Source: Nibribacter koreensis (lineage in GTDB: Bacteria; Bacteroidota; Bacteroidia; Cytophagales; Hymenobacteraceae). Taken from it: a stretch of 64,000 nt of DNA. Both the position numbers and the translations under genes were made by a program. The stretch covers positions 992,001 to 1,056,000 of the forward strand of contig NZ_BAABGX010000001.1 of NCBI RefSeq assembly GCF_039541795.1, written 5' to 3'. Positions 8,138-16,085 of this stretch are shown piece after piece. Each line of letters starts with the position of its first letter. The stretch's first letter is position 1. The notes under the pieces are model-generated. The model did no database searches and was not told where the DNA came from. It was given only the letters and a program-made list of their open reading frames with translations.

Positions 8138-10335
8138 CAGCCCGCCCTGAAGGAGTTGTAGTTCTCGTTCTTGAGCACGCCCACCAGGGAGCGCCCGTCT
8201 ATCTCGAAGCGCACGGTGGTGTCACTGGCTCCCGCCTGCCGGTAGGTGGCTGACGTGGTGGGGCTCTTGTAGGGGGCCGGGGCTGAACCGCCCCCACTAG
8301 AACCCATTGATTTGCCCATACCTGATATGGCCGCTTTAGCAAAGCCCCCCAATGCGATTAGTGCAGCTCCTGCAGCCAACGCGGCTACAGGATTCAATGA
8401 ACTTAAAGAAGTCCTTATACCCTCTATACCAAGCCCTATGGTTAGAGCATAAGTGCCTAGTTGGATGGCAAGGTCTGCCAAAGACCCGAGTAGAAACTTC
8501 CCTATGTCTCCCATTGACCCTACCCCGGCGGCCATTGCTCCAACCATCTCCAGGATGCCAGAGGTGGTGTTCAAGGTGAAGGACTGTACGGCAGCGGTGG
8601 CCTGCTCGTTGAAGGTGTCCAGGGCGGTCTTGGTAGCCTCCAGGGCCGGAGCGGTGACGATTGGAACCTTTTGCACCTCTCCCATAAGGGCGGCAAAACC
8701 AGCCTTGATGTCTGTAAGAACGAACTTGCCATGCGTGGCGAAGTTCTCCAGGTAGACGGACCAACTGGGGAGGGTGTTCTCAAAAGACGGCTTCAAAAGC
8801 TCAAACGCCTGCGGTAGGCTGCTAAGCTCTGCCTTGAAGCGGCGTATGCTCTCCGAACCGGGGGCAAAGCCTGCCGTAAGAAGAGATTTTAGACCGTTCT
8901 CCAGCGTTCCCCGACGGCTCTCTATGTAGTCATAGGAGTCCCCCAGCCCACGGGAGAGGGTGTTGTTGAGTTGCAGTTCCTTGTTTAGGTCTGCCAGTGC
9001 CTTTATCTGGTTACGCTGGGCATCCCCCAACTCCAGGTATTTCTTAATCTCTTGCTCTTTGGCGTAGATTTGAGCGTTAATACCTTCAATCTGCCCTCCT
9101 GAGGTGGCGTTTACCTGCGCGTCCTGAAGGGCTTTGAGCTCAGCTTGTAAGGTTTTGAGAATCCCTACGGCTTGTACATTCCCACCACCTGAGGCTAGAA
9201 ACTTGTCGTATGCCTCCTTGGTGAAGGTGATAGACTTGGAAATACCCTGAAGCTCGATAGCGAAAGCGTTGAAGGAACCCCTAAGGCGGTCAATCTCCTT
9301 TGCCTTGTCGGTCGGGAAAATGCCATCCAGCACCCCGGCCCCAGCCTCCATCTCCGTGATGCGCCTAAGCACCGCGTCCTGACCGGCGGCCATCTTATCA
9401 TAGCGCTCGTTGATAAGCGCTAAATGTTCCTCAAACCCCTTGGAACTGGATATATTTTCTACACCCGCCACGTAGTCCTTCATGGCGCCTGAAATCTTCT
9501 CGGTCTTTAGCTGGTCCTCTGATTTAGCGATGTAAACCAAGGCTTGCCCTATCTCATTCAGCTTGGTGACTGCATAGCTCAAAGGCCCAGAAGACCCGTC
9601 CCCTATTACCTTAAATAAGCTAGTAAAGGTGTCGCCTAGGTTGCTTATCTGCCCACCTAACGTGGCCGAAATTTTAGCGTTTGCGCCTTGTACGCCCTCC
9701 AAGTCGCCTAAGGATAGAATATAATCCTTTATGGCCTTGTCTGTCTTTTGTACGGTGGTGGTGACGCCCTTAAAAGTAAAGGCTACTTTATCCCCTTGCG
9801 AAGAGGCACGCACCCCAAATTCCTTTAACCGCTCAAACTCCCCCGTCATGGCATCTAGAAGCGCCTCGGTGAGCAGGTCAAAATCCTTCCCAGTGGAAGA
9901 AGCAAGGTCCCCCAGTTTCACTATCTGGTCGGCTGTTGGGGCTATCCCCCTGTTAGCCAGTTTCACATAGCTGGCAGTTAATTGGTCTACAGCAAAGGGG
10001 GTTTTGGCCGCGATATCCTGAATCATGAGCATGGCGTCCTGCGCCGCACTCTGTGAGCCTAGGGTATTAGTAAGCACCGCCTCCATCTTCTGAAAGTTGG
10101 CGGTGGTGTTGATGACAGCCTGCCCGAAAGCAACTACGGCCCCAATGGTGAAAGCCCCGGCAACAGCCGCCCCCATCCCATCAAGGCCTCTATTGAACTT
10201 ATTAAGTCCCCCTGAGGACTTCTCTACCTCATTCTCCAGCTTCTCCACCGAGGCAGAGGCGCTCTTGAGCCCCGCCTGGAACTTGTTGAGGCCGTCTACG
10301 TGTATCTCTACGCCTAAGTCTGCTATCGTTGGCAT
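8137..10335 (-). CDS. Tail tape measure protein
   Basis: A protein of 732 residues, mostly alpha-helical. The N-terminal coiled coil (LNKFQAGLKSASASVEKLENEVEKS) leads into the typical tape-measure block AVAGAFTIGAVVAFGQAVINTT with FAVDQLTASYVKLANRGIAPT and LLTEALLDAMTGEFERLKEFGV. Further long helical stretches follow, with hydrophobic segments at about 600-680 (VGAMAAGVGSMGDIGKFLLGSLADL; LNPVAALAAGAALIALGGFAKAA) that may insert in the host membrane during DNA entry. It directly follows the tail chaperone pair, the usual order. At about 1.5 angstrom per residue it predicts a tail near 110 nm, an inference from family rules. Confidence 0.92.
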   Translation of the reverse strand: MPTIADLGVEIHVDGLNKFQAGLKSASASVEKLENEVEKSSGGLNKFNRGLDGMGAAVAGAFTIGAVVAFGQAVINTTANFQKMEAVLTNTLGSQSAAQDAMLMIQDIAAKTPFAVDQLTASYVKLANRGIAPTADQIVKLGDLASSTGKDFDLLTEALLDAMTGEFERLKEFGVRASSQGDKVAFTFKGVTTTVQKTDKAIKDYILSLGDLEGVQGANAKISATLGGQISNLGDTFTSLFKVIGDGSSGPLSYAVTKLNEIGQALVYIAKSEDQLKTEKISGAMKDYVAGVENISSSKGFEEHLALINERYDKMAAGQDAVLRRITEMEAGAGVLDGIFPTDKAKEIDRLRGSFNAFAIELQGISKSITFTKEAYDKFLASGGGNVQAVGILKTLQAELKALQDAQVNATSGGQIEGINAQIYAKEQEIKKYLELGDAQRNQIKALADLNKELQLNNTLSRGLGDSYDYIESRRGTLENGLKSLLTAGFAPGSESIRRFKAELSSLPQAFELLKPSFENTLPSWSVYLENFATHGKFVLTDIKAGFAALMGEVQKVPIVTAPALEATKTALDTFNEQATAAVQSFTLNTTSGILEMVGAMAAGVGSMGDIGKFLLGSLADLAIQLGTYALTIGLGIEGIRTSLSSLNPVAALAAGAALIALGGFAKAAISGMGKSMGSSGGGSAPAPYKSPTTSATYRQAGASDTTVRFEIDGRSLVGVLKNENYNSFRAG

Positions 10336-10348
10336 TCGCTGTCCTTCG

Positions 10349-10729
10349 TTAATCGGTGACCAATGTGAGCGGCTTGCCCAGCTTGCGGGACATGCGCGCT
10401 ATGAACTCCTGCGGGGTCTCTTTGGGCTCGCCTTTGGCGGCTTTGCGGTCAACCAGCGGGAGGTGGAGCACCTCCTGCGGGGAAACCGCCCTCTTGCCCC
10501 GGTGGTAGGAGCCGTTGATGACGGCGGCGGCGAGGAAGCGGGTCTTGTCCCACTCCAGCTGCCTTTTGAGCTCGTTGCCCTCATAGAGGTGCCAGAACTC
10601 GGGCCAGCTCAAACGCCAGAACTCCTTCGGCTTCAACCCCAACGGGCCGAACGCCCACCGCATGACCTCCTGCCACGTCCATTCTAGGCCGCTTTCATCG
10701 CTTCCCCCTCCTTTGCGGCGGGGGTTTCG
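10349..10729 (-). CDS. Tail assembly chaperone, -1 frameshift extension (gpT-like)
   Basis: This frame has no convincing start of its own: coding character continues upstream of the ATG at 10663 (GLEWTWQEV precedes MRWAFGPLGL) and the frame stays open back to a slippery CCCAAAC at 10729-10735. It is therefore best read as the -1 extension of the gene at 10684-11076, giving a fusion of about 242 residues (116 plus 126). The extension is Trp-rich (RWAFGPLGL, WRLSWPEFWHLYEGNE) like other gpG-T type chaperone extensions, which hold the tape measure protein during tail assembly. The tape measure gene starts 13 bp after its stop. Confidence 0.75.
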   Translation of the reverse strand, partial: RNPRRKGGGSDESGLEWTWQEVMRWAFGPLGLKPKEFWRLSWPEFWHLYEGNELKRQLEWDKTRFLAAAVINGSYHRGKRAVSPQEVLHLPLVDRKAAKGEPKETPQEFIARMSRKLGKPLTLVTD

Positions 10730-11076
10730 TTTGGGACGGCCTGCTCCGGGGTCTTGGGGATGAGCACCTGCAGTATCTCCGTAAACTTCTGGGGCTCGTC
10801 CTGGCCCACGGCGTCCATCAAGTCGGCCACGTCCTCCGGGGTCAGGTCAAAGTCCTTCTTAGAGGCTCTGGCGCCGTCCTTCAGGGCAGAGTAGATGAAG
10901 TCCCGGAACTCCGAGCCCTGCACCTCCTGCGCGCCGATGCTGGCCAGCATCTTATGGTAGCCGGCCAGGTTGCACTTCTGCAGATCGCAGTAGATCGCGG
11001 CCTGGTTGGTGCCGAATTTGACCGGGTACTCCTTTCCCAGGAGTACCACGGTGCCTAGGTTTCTAAGGAAGCCCAT
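10684..11076 (-). CDS. Tail assembly chaperone (gpG-like)
   Basis: A protein of 130 residues beginning MGFLRNLGTVVLLGKEYPVKFGTNQAAIYCDL and ending in a Pro/Ala/Glu-rich tail. It lies between the tail tube and tape measure genes, the fixed place of the lambda gpG/gpGT chaperone pair. The ATG overlaps the tail tube stop by one base (TAATG); longer forms of this frame merely shadow the tail tube gene. Near its 3' end it has the heptamer C CCA AAC in frame, allowing a -1 shift into the downstream frame. DLTPEDVADLMDAV resembles other helical tail chaperones. The family call rests on position and frameshift architecture. Confidence 0.78.
   Translation of the reverse strand: MGFLRNLGTVVLLGKEYPVKFGTNQAAIYCDLQKCNLAGYHKMLASIGAQEVQGSEFRDFIYSALKDGARASKKDFDLTPEDVADLMDAVGQDEPQKFTEILQVLIPKTPEQAVPNETPAAKEGEAMKAA
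10704..10735 (-). promoter_or_regulatory. Programmed -1 ribosomal frameshift signal
   Basis: Read on the minus strand, the slippery heptamer C CCA AAC (10729-10735, in the zero frame of the upstream gene) is followed by a 4-nt spacer (GAAA) and a hairpin with arms CCCCCGCC and GGAGGGGG (10717-10724 and 10704-10711, one mismatch, 5-nt loop). This is the canonical X XXY YYZ layout, placed 45 bp before the zero-frame stop. Confidence 0.8.
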
Positions 11077-11501
11077 TACGCTACCGGCGTGATGGTCAGA
11101 GCGCCCGTGCCTTGGAAGCCAGCGGACCACGAAGGCACGCCGTCCACCTCTTTGGAGGCGCTGAAACTGTTCACATAGGACTCCCCCTCGAAGGTGAATC
11201 CCCCGGTAACCGTGGTGCCGAAAGAGACAGACACCTTGGTGCCGGCCAAAAGCATGGTGGCCACGTTCTGGGCGCTCACGTTGGTGGTGGCGTCCGGGGT
11301 GGTGAACACCCGGAACAGGGCGTCTGCGCTCATGGACCAGTCGATGCGGCCCGGCGTGTAGTCGGTGAAGTTGCCAGACGCGCCGCAAACGGCCTCCAGC
11401 ATCTCGCGGTCTATGGTCAGCTCTGCGCTGTTGGCGCACAGTACCTCGATGTCGTTGATCTTGACCACTAGGTCGGTGGCGCTCAGTTGGGTTACTGCCA
11501 T
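11076..11501 (-). CDS. Major tail tube protein
   Basis: A protein of 141 residues with alternating beta strands (TDLVVKINDIEVLCANSAELTIDREM; MLLAGTKVSVSFGTTVTGGFTFEGESYVNSFSASKE; GFQGTGALTITPV), the pattern of TP901-1/lambda gpV-type tube proteins. It lies immediately before the tail chaperone pair and tape measure and after the tail completion gene, the standard tube position. The gene ends TAATG, coupling it to the chaperone. Confidence 0.8.
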   Translation of the reverse strand: MAVTQLSATDLVVKINDIEVLCANSAELTIDREMLEAVCGASGNFTDYTPGRIDWSMSADALFRVFTTPDATTNVSAQNVATMLLAGTKVSVSFGTTVTGGFTFEGESYVNSFSASKEVDGVPSWSAGFQGTGALTITPVA

Positions 11502-11513
11502 TTTCTTATCCTT

Positions 11514-11984
11514 TTAGATTGTTGTTTCTATGTTCTCATTTGATTCAATCGTCTCAAACACCACGTCCCTGAAGCGCAGCAGCCTGCGTATGCGGGTGCT
11601 GGTGGGGTCTGCCTCCGTGATAGTGTTGCTCCCCTCCAGGTAGTGCTGGTTCACCTCGAAGCCCTCTATCACGTTGGTGGGCCTTTCAGTCAGGGGTTTT
11701 AGTGCTTGCATTGCCTGCTCGGCCATGGCGTTGACTTCGCTAGTCCTTGCCAGATTCCCCTGGACCTCCCAGACGATCTCCACTAGGATGGTGCATTCGG
11801 CGCTGGGGCAGTTCCCGGTCCTACCGTCCGCAACCGTCTGCTGACTCAACAGCACGTAGGGGCGGGCGGCGGTACTGGGCACGAAGTCCGCATAGACCTG
11901 CGCGTATGCTGGGCCTGCTATGAACACTTGGTTCTCCAAAAGGCTCAGATAGGCGTTGCGTAGGGCTTGCTGCGGGTCTCTCAT
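11514..11984 (-). CDS. Tail completion / terminator protein (DUF3168-like)
   Basis: A protein of 156 residues. MRDPQQALRNAYLSLLENQV at the start, ARPYVLLSQQTV, and a C-terminal RIRRLLRFRDVVFE strand fit the small alpha/beta tail terminator proteins of siphoviruses. It overlaps the HK97 gp10-like gene by 4 bp and precedes the tail tube gene, the usual site of the protein that caps the tail and joins it to the head connector. The call rests on order and size; primary sequence similarity is weak by eye. Confidence 0.65.
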   Translation of the reverse strand: MRDPQQALRNAYLSLLENQVFIAGPAYAQVYADFVPSTAARPYVLLSQQTVADGRTGNCPSAECTILVEIVWEVQGNLARTSEVNAMAEQAMQALKPLTERPTNVIEGFEVNQHYLEGSNTITEADPTSTRIRRLLRFRDVVFETIESNENIETTI

Positions 11985-12484
11985 TTGGTGTTCAGTATCT
12001 CTTTTATATTGGCTAAGAATTTGCCTCTCTGTGCCTCAAGGGCAGGATATAGATAAGGCCTGGCCTTTAGTTTCATGTGACGGGTATGCGTGCTAACCTG
12101 CGAGGTGCTTCGCTGTACCTTCACCCACTTCTCTTTGCTAGCCCTAGGCCCTGAAATCTCTTCCTTATCGTAGTTTTTGCGGGTGTGGGACGAAACAGAG
12201 ACCTCTCCGTCAAACCCAAACTCCACGGCGGCGGCATACTCCACGTTTGACCCGACGGTGCGTGAAAACTCCCCAGTGGCATGCCTTACAATGGAACTTC
12301 TAAGCCTACCCGTGTCCACCTGTCCGCCTGTGGTAAGGTTTATTTTAGCGCCACTCTCCACAGCAATGGTCACACGGTCTAGTTCCTGCTTGATCTCCTT
12401 AATCTTGTCCAGCCGGAACTTACCAATCTGTTTAATAGCTTTGTCAAATCCTTCTGTATTAAGCCTGATAGCTGACTTTGCCAT
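11981..12484 (-). CDS. HK97 gp10-like head-tail protein
   Basis: A protein of 167 residues with the HK97-gp10 pattern: an N-terminal helix (FDKAIKQIGKFRLDKIKEIKQELDRVT), then AVESGAKINLTTGGQVDTGRLRSSIVRH, the YAAAVEFGF strand, and near the C-terminus ARPYLYPALEAQRGKFLANIKEIL. These proteins join the head connector to the tail. A basic insertion of about 35 residues (TRKNYDKEEISGPRASKEKW) sits between the strand and the ARPYL helix. It starts 2 bp after the preceding 48-residue gene. Confidence 0.82.
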   Translation of the reverse strand: MAKSAIRLNTEGFDKAIKQIGKFRLDKIKEIKQELDRVTIAVESGAKINLTTGGQVDTGRLRSSIVRHATGEFSRTVGSNVEYAAAVEFGFDGEVSVSSHTRKNYDKEEISGPRASKEKWVKVQRSTSQVSTHTRHMKLKARPYLYPALEAQRGKFLANIKEILNTK

Positions 12485-12486
12485 GG

Positions 12487-12633
12487 TTAAAAAGGCAGGG
12501 TTACACCAAATTGCTTGAAGTAGGAATAGTTTTCCTGGTTAAAATAGTCCCTTAACCAAGTAGTCAGGTTGTCTCTAAAGAACCTTCTCTTGTATTGCTT
12601 CTTAGCCTTGCGTGGAACCCTAAACATTGCCAT
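12487..12633 (-). CDS. Small basic protein between connector genes
   Basis: A gene of 48 codons encoding a very basic, aromatic protein (MAMFRVPRKAKKQYKRRFF; then DNLTTWLRDYFNQENYSYF). It fits exactly between the head closure gene and the gp10-like gene: its stop is 2 bp before the next ATG and its start 15 bp after the previous gene, so it is very likely translated as part of the late operon. Its function is unknown; the charge suggests contact with nucleic acid or with the acidic connector. Confidence 0.6.
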   Translation of the reverse strand: MAMFRVPRKAKKQYKRRFFRDNLTTWLRDYFNQENYSYFKQFGVTLPF

Positions 12634-12648
12634 TAGAATATCTTTAGT

Positions 12649-12972
12649 TTACTTGGTAGCCGTGCCGGTTATCAGCACGACCTCGCCCCTGGCGTCCAGG
12701 TCCACCGCGCTCTTCACGGTGATGAATGTATCGTCCCACTGCACCAGCATGTCCTCTGTGACCTGCACCGGCGAGGGGTTGCGCACCTCTATCTCGTAGG
12801 GCCTCCCGTTCAGGATCTGCGCGGCGTTCAGGGCCCTTGTGCCCGTCATGGGCGTCACCTTGGCCCACATGTCCAGGATGTGCACGCGCTCTCCGGTCAG
12901 GTCGCCGTTGGGCTGCTTCTCCGGCACGTCCTGCCAGAGGGTGATTCTATGCCTGTGGTCGCCCGTCCTCAT
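12649..12972 (-). CDS. Head closure protein (SPP1 gp16-like)
   Basis: A protein of 107 residues with the phage head-tail joining pattern: HRITLWQDVPEKQPNGD at the start, DMWAKVTPMTGTRALNAAQ in the middle and a beta-rich end (MLVQWDDTFITVKSAVDLDARGEVVLITGTA). This small barrel protein closes the capsid exit channel under the connector. It overlaps the head-tail connector gene by 4 bp. Confidence 0.8.
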   Translation of the reverse strand: MRTGDHRHRITLWQDVPEKQPNGDLTGERVHILDMWAKVTPMTGTRALNAAQILNGRPYEIEVRNPSPVQVTEDMLVQWDDTFITVKSAVDLDARGEVVLITGTATK

Positions 12973-13601
12973 ATGATACCAACGTTCTTGCGGCCCATAT
13001 CAAGAAGCGTCTTGACGTTGATGGGGAGTTCTGCCACTATCGTTCCCACCACGCTGTGGTCGCGGTTGTTGTACATCTCCGAGACCAAGACCAAGACCGC
13101 CTGCCTGAACATCCTCGGGAGCGTCCCGGTTGGGAAGCCCGCCGTGTAAGTCAGGGTGTAGGTGTTATCGGGCCCGAAAAAGCCCGCAGACTGAAAGCCG
13201 TATCCCCAGCCGTAGTCCTCCTTGTAGGTGTTGTTGACGCTCATGCCCTTCAGGTACTCGGCGTACCAAGTAGAGCCGAACTGCTCCAGGGGTATCATGT
13301 TCCCGTCCTGGTCCAAAGCCTCCGTCACTGTGGCGTAAGGTCCGTAGGGTAGGCTCTGAGGGCCTGCGTATCCTTGCTGGCTTAGCCTAACGCTCAAAGT
13401 CTTAGGCCCGAAGCTCAGCCCCGTGTACTTTTCGCACCACTCGCGGGCGGTCTGGATGAGCAACAGCACTAGCTCCCCCTCTTCTGTAAGGGCACCCTCC
13501 GGCGTCTCCACCGGCACGGCCACCTTGCACCAGTTGGCGGCGGTCTTTACCGTCACGGGCTCCTGCTCTGGGGTTAGGTCTGCTACTGTCGTTACTTCCA
13601 C
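12969..13601 (-). CDS. Head-tail connector (gp6-like)
   Basis: A protein of 210 residues. The helical core typical of gp6/gp15-like adaptor proteins is visible: LTEEGELVLLLIQTAREWCEKYTGLSF near residue 40 and PRMFRQAVLVLVSEMYNNRDHSVV in the C-terminal third. Between them is an aromatic beta-rich insertion (YGWGYGFQSAGFFG). The protein binds under the portal ring. It overlaps the head closure gene by 4 bp and follows directly on a 70-residue gene. Confidence 0.8.
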   Translation of the reverse strand: MEVTTVADLTPEQEPVTVKTAANWCKVAVPVETPEGALTEEGELVLLLIQTAREWCEKYTGLSFGPKTLSVRLSQQGYAGPQSLPYGPYATVTEALDQDGNMIPLEQFGSTWYAEYLKGMSVNNTYKEDYGWGYGFQSAGFFGPDNTYTLTYTAGFPTGTLPRMFRQAVLVLVSEMYNNRDHSVVGTIVAELPINVKTLLDMGRKNVGII

Positions 13602-13814
13602 TTACTTGGTGTCTAGGGGTGTCTTGTCCTCTTTGGTCAGCCGGTCGGCGCCGGGCTTCTGCTTTCTCTTTTTGGGGTCTGTGACTCTTGCCACGAATCC
13701 CCCGCCCTCCAGTTCCTCCAGCCTTTCGGCGGTCAGGGAGAACACCTCGTCGGTCGCTCTCCTTTTGCCGTTGTGCAGGCGGTCAATGAAGCTCTTCAGA
13801 ACCTTGGCTCTCAT
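13602..13814 (-). CDS. Small capsid-proximal protein, paralogue A
   Basis: A protein of 70 residues. MRAKVLKSFIDRLHNGKRRATDEVFSLTAERLEELEGGGFVARV is a small beta-type domain pattern seen in many phages between the capsid and connector genes; a very basic tail follows (KKRKQKPG). The next gene upstream (13817-14017) has the same layout. Its role is unknown, possibly head decoration or an Ig/SH3-like capsid accessory. Confidence 0.6.
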   Translation of the reverse strand: MRAKVLKSFIDRLHNGKRRATDEVFSLTAERLEELEGGGFVARVTDPKKRKQKPGADRLTKEDKTPLDTK

Positions 13815-13816
13815 GG

Positions 13817-14017
13817 CTATTTGCCTTTTGGCTTGGTGTTCACAGCGGTCATATCCTTGCCACTCTTTGGTTCTTCAGCGGCAGATTTAGCGTCAATAAC
13901 CTCAACCAAACCGGCCTTCTCATATTCCCTACCTTCACCCTCCCTAACATCGGCGGTCTGCCCTTCCAGCAATGTGCCGAAGTAGCTGTTAAAGGTTATC
14001 AGTGCTTTTATTTTCAT
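13817..14017 (-). CDS. Small capsid-proximal protein, paralogue B
   Basis: A protein of 66 residues. MKIKALITFNSYFGTLLEGQTADVREGEGREYEKAGLVEVID has the same strand / turn / 'glycine then VEV' layout as the adjacent 70-residue protein, followed by a Lys-rich tail. The two genes are 2 bp apart and probably arose by tandem duplication. Function unknown. Confidence 0.55.
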   Translation of the reverse strand: MKIKALITFNSYFGTLLEGQTADVREGEGREYEKAGLVEVIDAKSAAEEPKSGKDMTAVNTKPKGK

Positions 14018-14035
14018 GGCTTTAGGTCTTAAAGA

Positions 14036-14078
14036 GGCTGGGAATTACCCGATTCCACAAGTGGAGCGGAACCCAGCC
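14036..14078 (-). terminator. Hairpin after the major capsid gene
   Basis: On the minus strand GGCTGGG and CCCAGCC arms (14072-14078 and 14036-14042) enclose an inner CCAC/GTGG hairpin and are followed by TCTTT. It lies in the only sizeable gap of the head-tail operon, directly after the capsid gene. It may be a partial terminator or a 3' stabiliser that sets capsid expression above that of downstream genes. Confidence 0.4.
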
Positions 14079-14100
14079 CTTATTTGGTTAGTAAGTCAGA

Positions 14101-15330
14101 TTAAGCGGCTGCCAAGGCAGTTCTCGCGGCGGCGAAGGTGCCTTTCACGAAAGAGGCTGGGCGGATAGTAGCCAAACCAAGACGCTCTTCGATCACAATG
14201 GTCACCATGTTGCGGATAGCGTTGTCTCTGTCCTGATCGTAGAAGCGTACGTTAAGGGCTTTTCTATCATAAAGCTCAGCACCATTGGTGAAGTCTCCGA
14301 TGAAGAAAGAACCTGCGGTTACCGCGTCCGTCTCAATGATCGGCAGTCTCCAGATGGTAGACACCGCGCCTTGGTTGGCAGTGTTCACGAACAGATAGCC
14401 TCCCTGAGCGTCTTTTGTAAGTTCCAATACTGCCACGTCAATCGGGTTTAACATGATGGCAGTGGCACGGTAGCGGCCTATTCTAATCTGGGCCATGGCT
14501 ACGCGCACGATGTCCGCTATGGTGGCGTTGGCAATCGTACCGATACCGGCAGGGCGGGCAAAGGCAACGGCGTCAAGGTTCAACCCGCGAAGGTCAGAAC
14601 CCGTGCCAGAGCCGTAAAGGATCTGCGCATCTTCTACCAATCTCAAATCCTCGGCACCACGAGTGGTCACGTAGTTGGTGATGTAAGGAACATCCTCAAT
14701 CATCTCCTCAGATAGGCGCAGGTGAGCGGCTATTTTCTTGATCTCGGCGGTTTTAAGCACCAAGTCATAGTCAATCTGCGGCTTCAACGCACCCTCTGCC
14801 ACGGTAGTAGGCGAACCTTCGCCGCCGTTTTCCTGGATGTAGTGGATGATCGGGCTAGAGGTTGGACGCACGGTCATGAAGTCGCGCACGTGGTTGAAAT
14901 AGGCTTGACGCTCTACCACTCCAGCGCGCAGGTTTGGCTGCATCACACCAGTGCCTAGGCTAGTACCTACCAGCATGTCGCCCACTGCCTTTTGGTCAAA
15001 GGCTAGGGTGAAGTCCAGACGGTCAGCACCGTTCTTCTTTGCGTGCAGTTTGCCTTTGTTCTCATCCAAGCCCTTTGCCAGCATCTGCTCAAAGGATTCA
15101 GGACCTTGATTGCTAAAGCCTCCGGCCTTCTTGATAGAAGTCTGAAGTTCGTCATACTGCTTCTGAGACAATTCCTTGTGCTCTGTCAGCATGTTGGCCA
15201 ACTCGCTCTTCAGCGAGTCCTCAATCATTTTGCCGTTTTCCTTCACGGATAACAACACCTGCTCGTTTGCCTGCTTTACCTTTTGGTCAATAGCGGCGTC
15301 CAATTGATTTAATTTTTCTTGTAGTTCCAT
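14101..15330 (-). CDS. Major capsid protein (HK97 fold)
   Basis: A protein of 409 residues. The first 110 residues are a charged coiled coil (MELQEKLNQLDAAIDQKVKQANEQ) corresponding to the scaffolding delta domain that the protease removes. The mature part begins around the stretch LDFTLAFDQKAVGDMLVGTS and contains typical HK97-fold elements: VRDFMTVRPTSSPIIHYIQENGGEGS, LRLSEEMIEDVPYITNYVTTR, AIMLNPIDVAVLELTKDAQG, and a C-terminal NMVTIVIEERLGLATIRPASFVKG. It lies directly after the prohead protease, the standard order. Confidence 0.93.
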   Translation of the reverse strand: MELQEKLNQLDAAIDQKVKQANEQVLLSVKENGKMIEDSLKSELANMLTEHKELSQKQYDELQTSIKKAGGFSNQGPESFEQMLAKGLDENKGKLHAKKNGADRLDFTLAFDQKAVGDMLVGTSLGTGVMQPNLRAGVVERQAYFNHVRDFMTVRPTSSPIIHYIQENGGEGSPTTVAEGALKPQIDYDLVLKTAEIKKIAAHLRLSEEMIEDVPYITNYVTTRGAEDLRLVEDAQILYGSGTGSDLRGLNLDAVAFARPAGIGTIANATIADIVRVAMAQIRIGRYRATAIMLNPIDVAVLELTKDAQGGYLFVNTANQGAVSTIWRLPIIETDAVTAGSFFIGDFTNGAELYDRKALNVRFYDQDRDNAIRNMVTIVIEERLGLATIRPASFVKGTFAAARTALAAA

Positions 15331-15340
15331 CTGAGTGGTT

Positions 15341-16003
15341 TTAGGCGGATTTAAGCCTTTTAATGAAGTTGTCTATTAAGTCAAGGTCGCTCGGCTCGGC
15401 AGGCGGTGGAGTGGTCGGTGCCGGCTCCCCCGTCTCGAGTGAAATCAACAGTGTTTCTATGGATTTGAGGCGCGCGTCCGAGTAGTCCAGGTTGTACATC
15501 TGGGTCAAATGGGTGACGAGCGCCTTCGCGTCTTTCTGGTTCTTGAGGTCTGCCAGCGGGGTGAGGGGGTTGGCGCCCCATGCGGTGAGGGTAGAGTACT
15601 CCCACAGCTTGTATTCGGTGATGACCTTCGCGTCTGAAGGGTCTCTCTTGATGACGTTGAACCCGATGGAGTGCTCCAGGGTCTTGCCGTGCTCGGCGTA
15701 GAGCTTGTAGTCCTCGTAGGCGTCGCGCCCTATCTCCTTCTTGAGGTTCAGCTTGGAGCGCATGAGCAGCCCCACCTCGTCCTCCACGCCCTCCAAGGGC
15801 ACGCCCAGCAAGAGCTTGCTGTCATGGTTGAGGAAGTGCTTGACGCGCTTGAAGTTCTCTTGCAGCGTCTTGGCGAACGCCCCGCGCTGAGAGATGTCGC
15901 CGTCTGAGTCCTCGTTGCCGAAGGCGTTGACATAGATGGACACCACGCCCGTCTCGTCAATGTCCTTCACCGCGTAGTCCAGCGATTTGTATTGTATGCT
16001 CAT
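15341..16003 (-). CDS. Prohead maturation protease (HK97/S78 type)
   Basis: A protein of 220 residues that cleaves the capsid delta domain during head maturation. The N-terminal strand pattern VVSIYVNAFGNEDSDGDISQRGAF is followed by VKHFLNHD with catalytic His60 and LEHSIGF with catalytic Ser112; a downstream Glu in KLWEYSTL is the likely third residue. The C-terminal tail is Pro/Glu-rich. It is the last leftward head gene before the inserted rightward cassette, which separates it from the portal and MuF genes where it would normally follow directly. Confidence 0.92.
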   Translation of the reverse strand: MSIQYKSLDYAVKDIDETGVVSIYVNAFGNEDSDGDISQRGAFAKTLQENFKRVKHFLNHDSKLLLGVPLEGVEDEVGLLMRSKLNLKKEIGRDAYEDYKLYAEHGKTLEHSIGFNVIKRDPSDAKVITEYKLWEYSTLTAWGANPLTPLADLKNQKDAKALVTHLTQMYNLDYSDARLKSIETLLISLETGEPAPTTPPPAEPSDLDLIDNFIKRLKSA

Positions 16004-16054
16004 CGGCAGGTAGGGGATTTATCCAATTATGGTAGTATAAATTTACCTATTTAG

Positions 16055-16085
16055 TTGCTTTAAAGCATTACTTTAACTATATTGA
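16055..16085 (+). promoter_or_regulatory. Promoter of the rightward micro-gene cassette
   Basis: TTG at 16055-16057, a 20-bp spacer and TATATTGA at 16078-16085 match the Bacteroidota sigma-A pattern (TTG, 19-21 bp, TAnnTTTG). It faces right, opposite to the surrounding late genes, and ends about 30 bp before the ribbon-helix-helix gene. Confidence 0.55.

Noticed and set aside
10684..11439. A longer version of the tail chaperone starting at 11439
   Set aside because: The extra N-terminus shadows the tail tube gene; the ATG at 11076, overlapping the tail tube stop, fits the family start.
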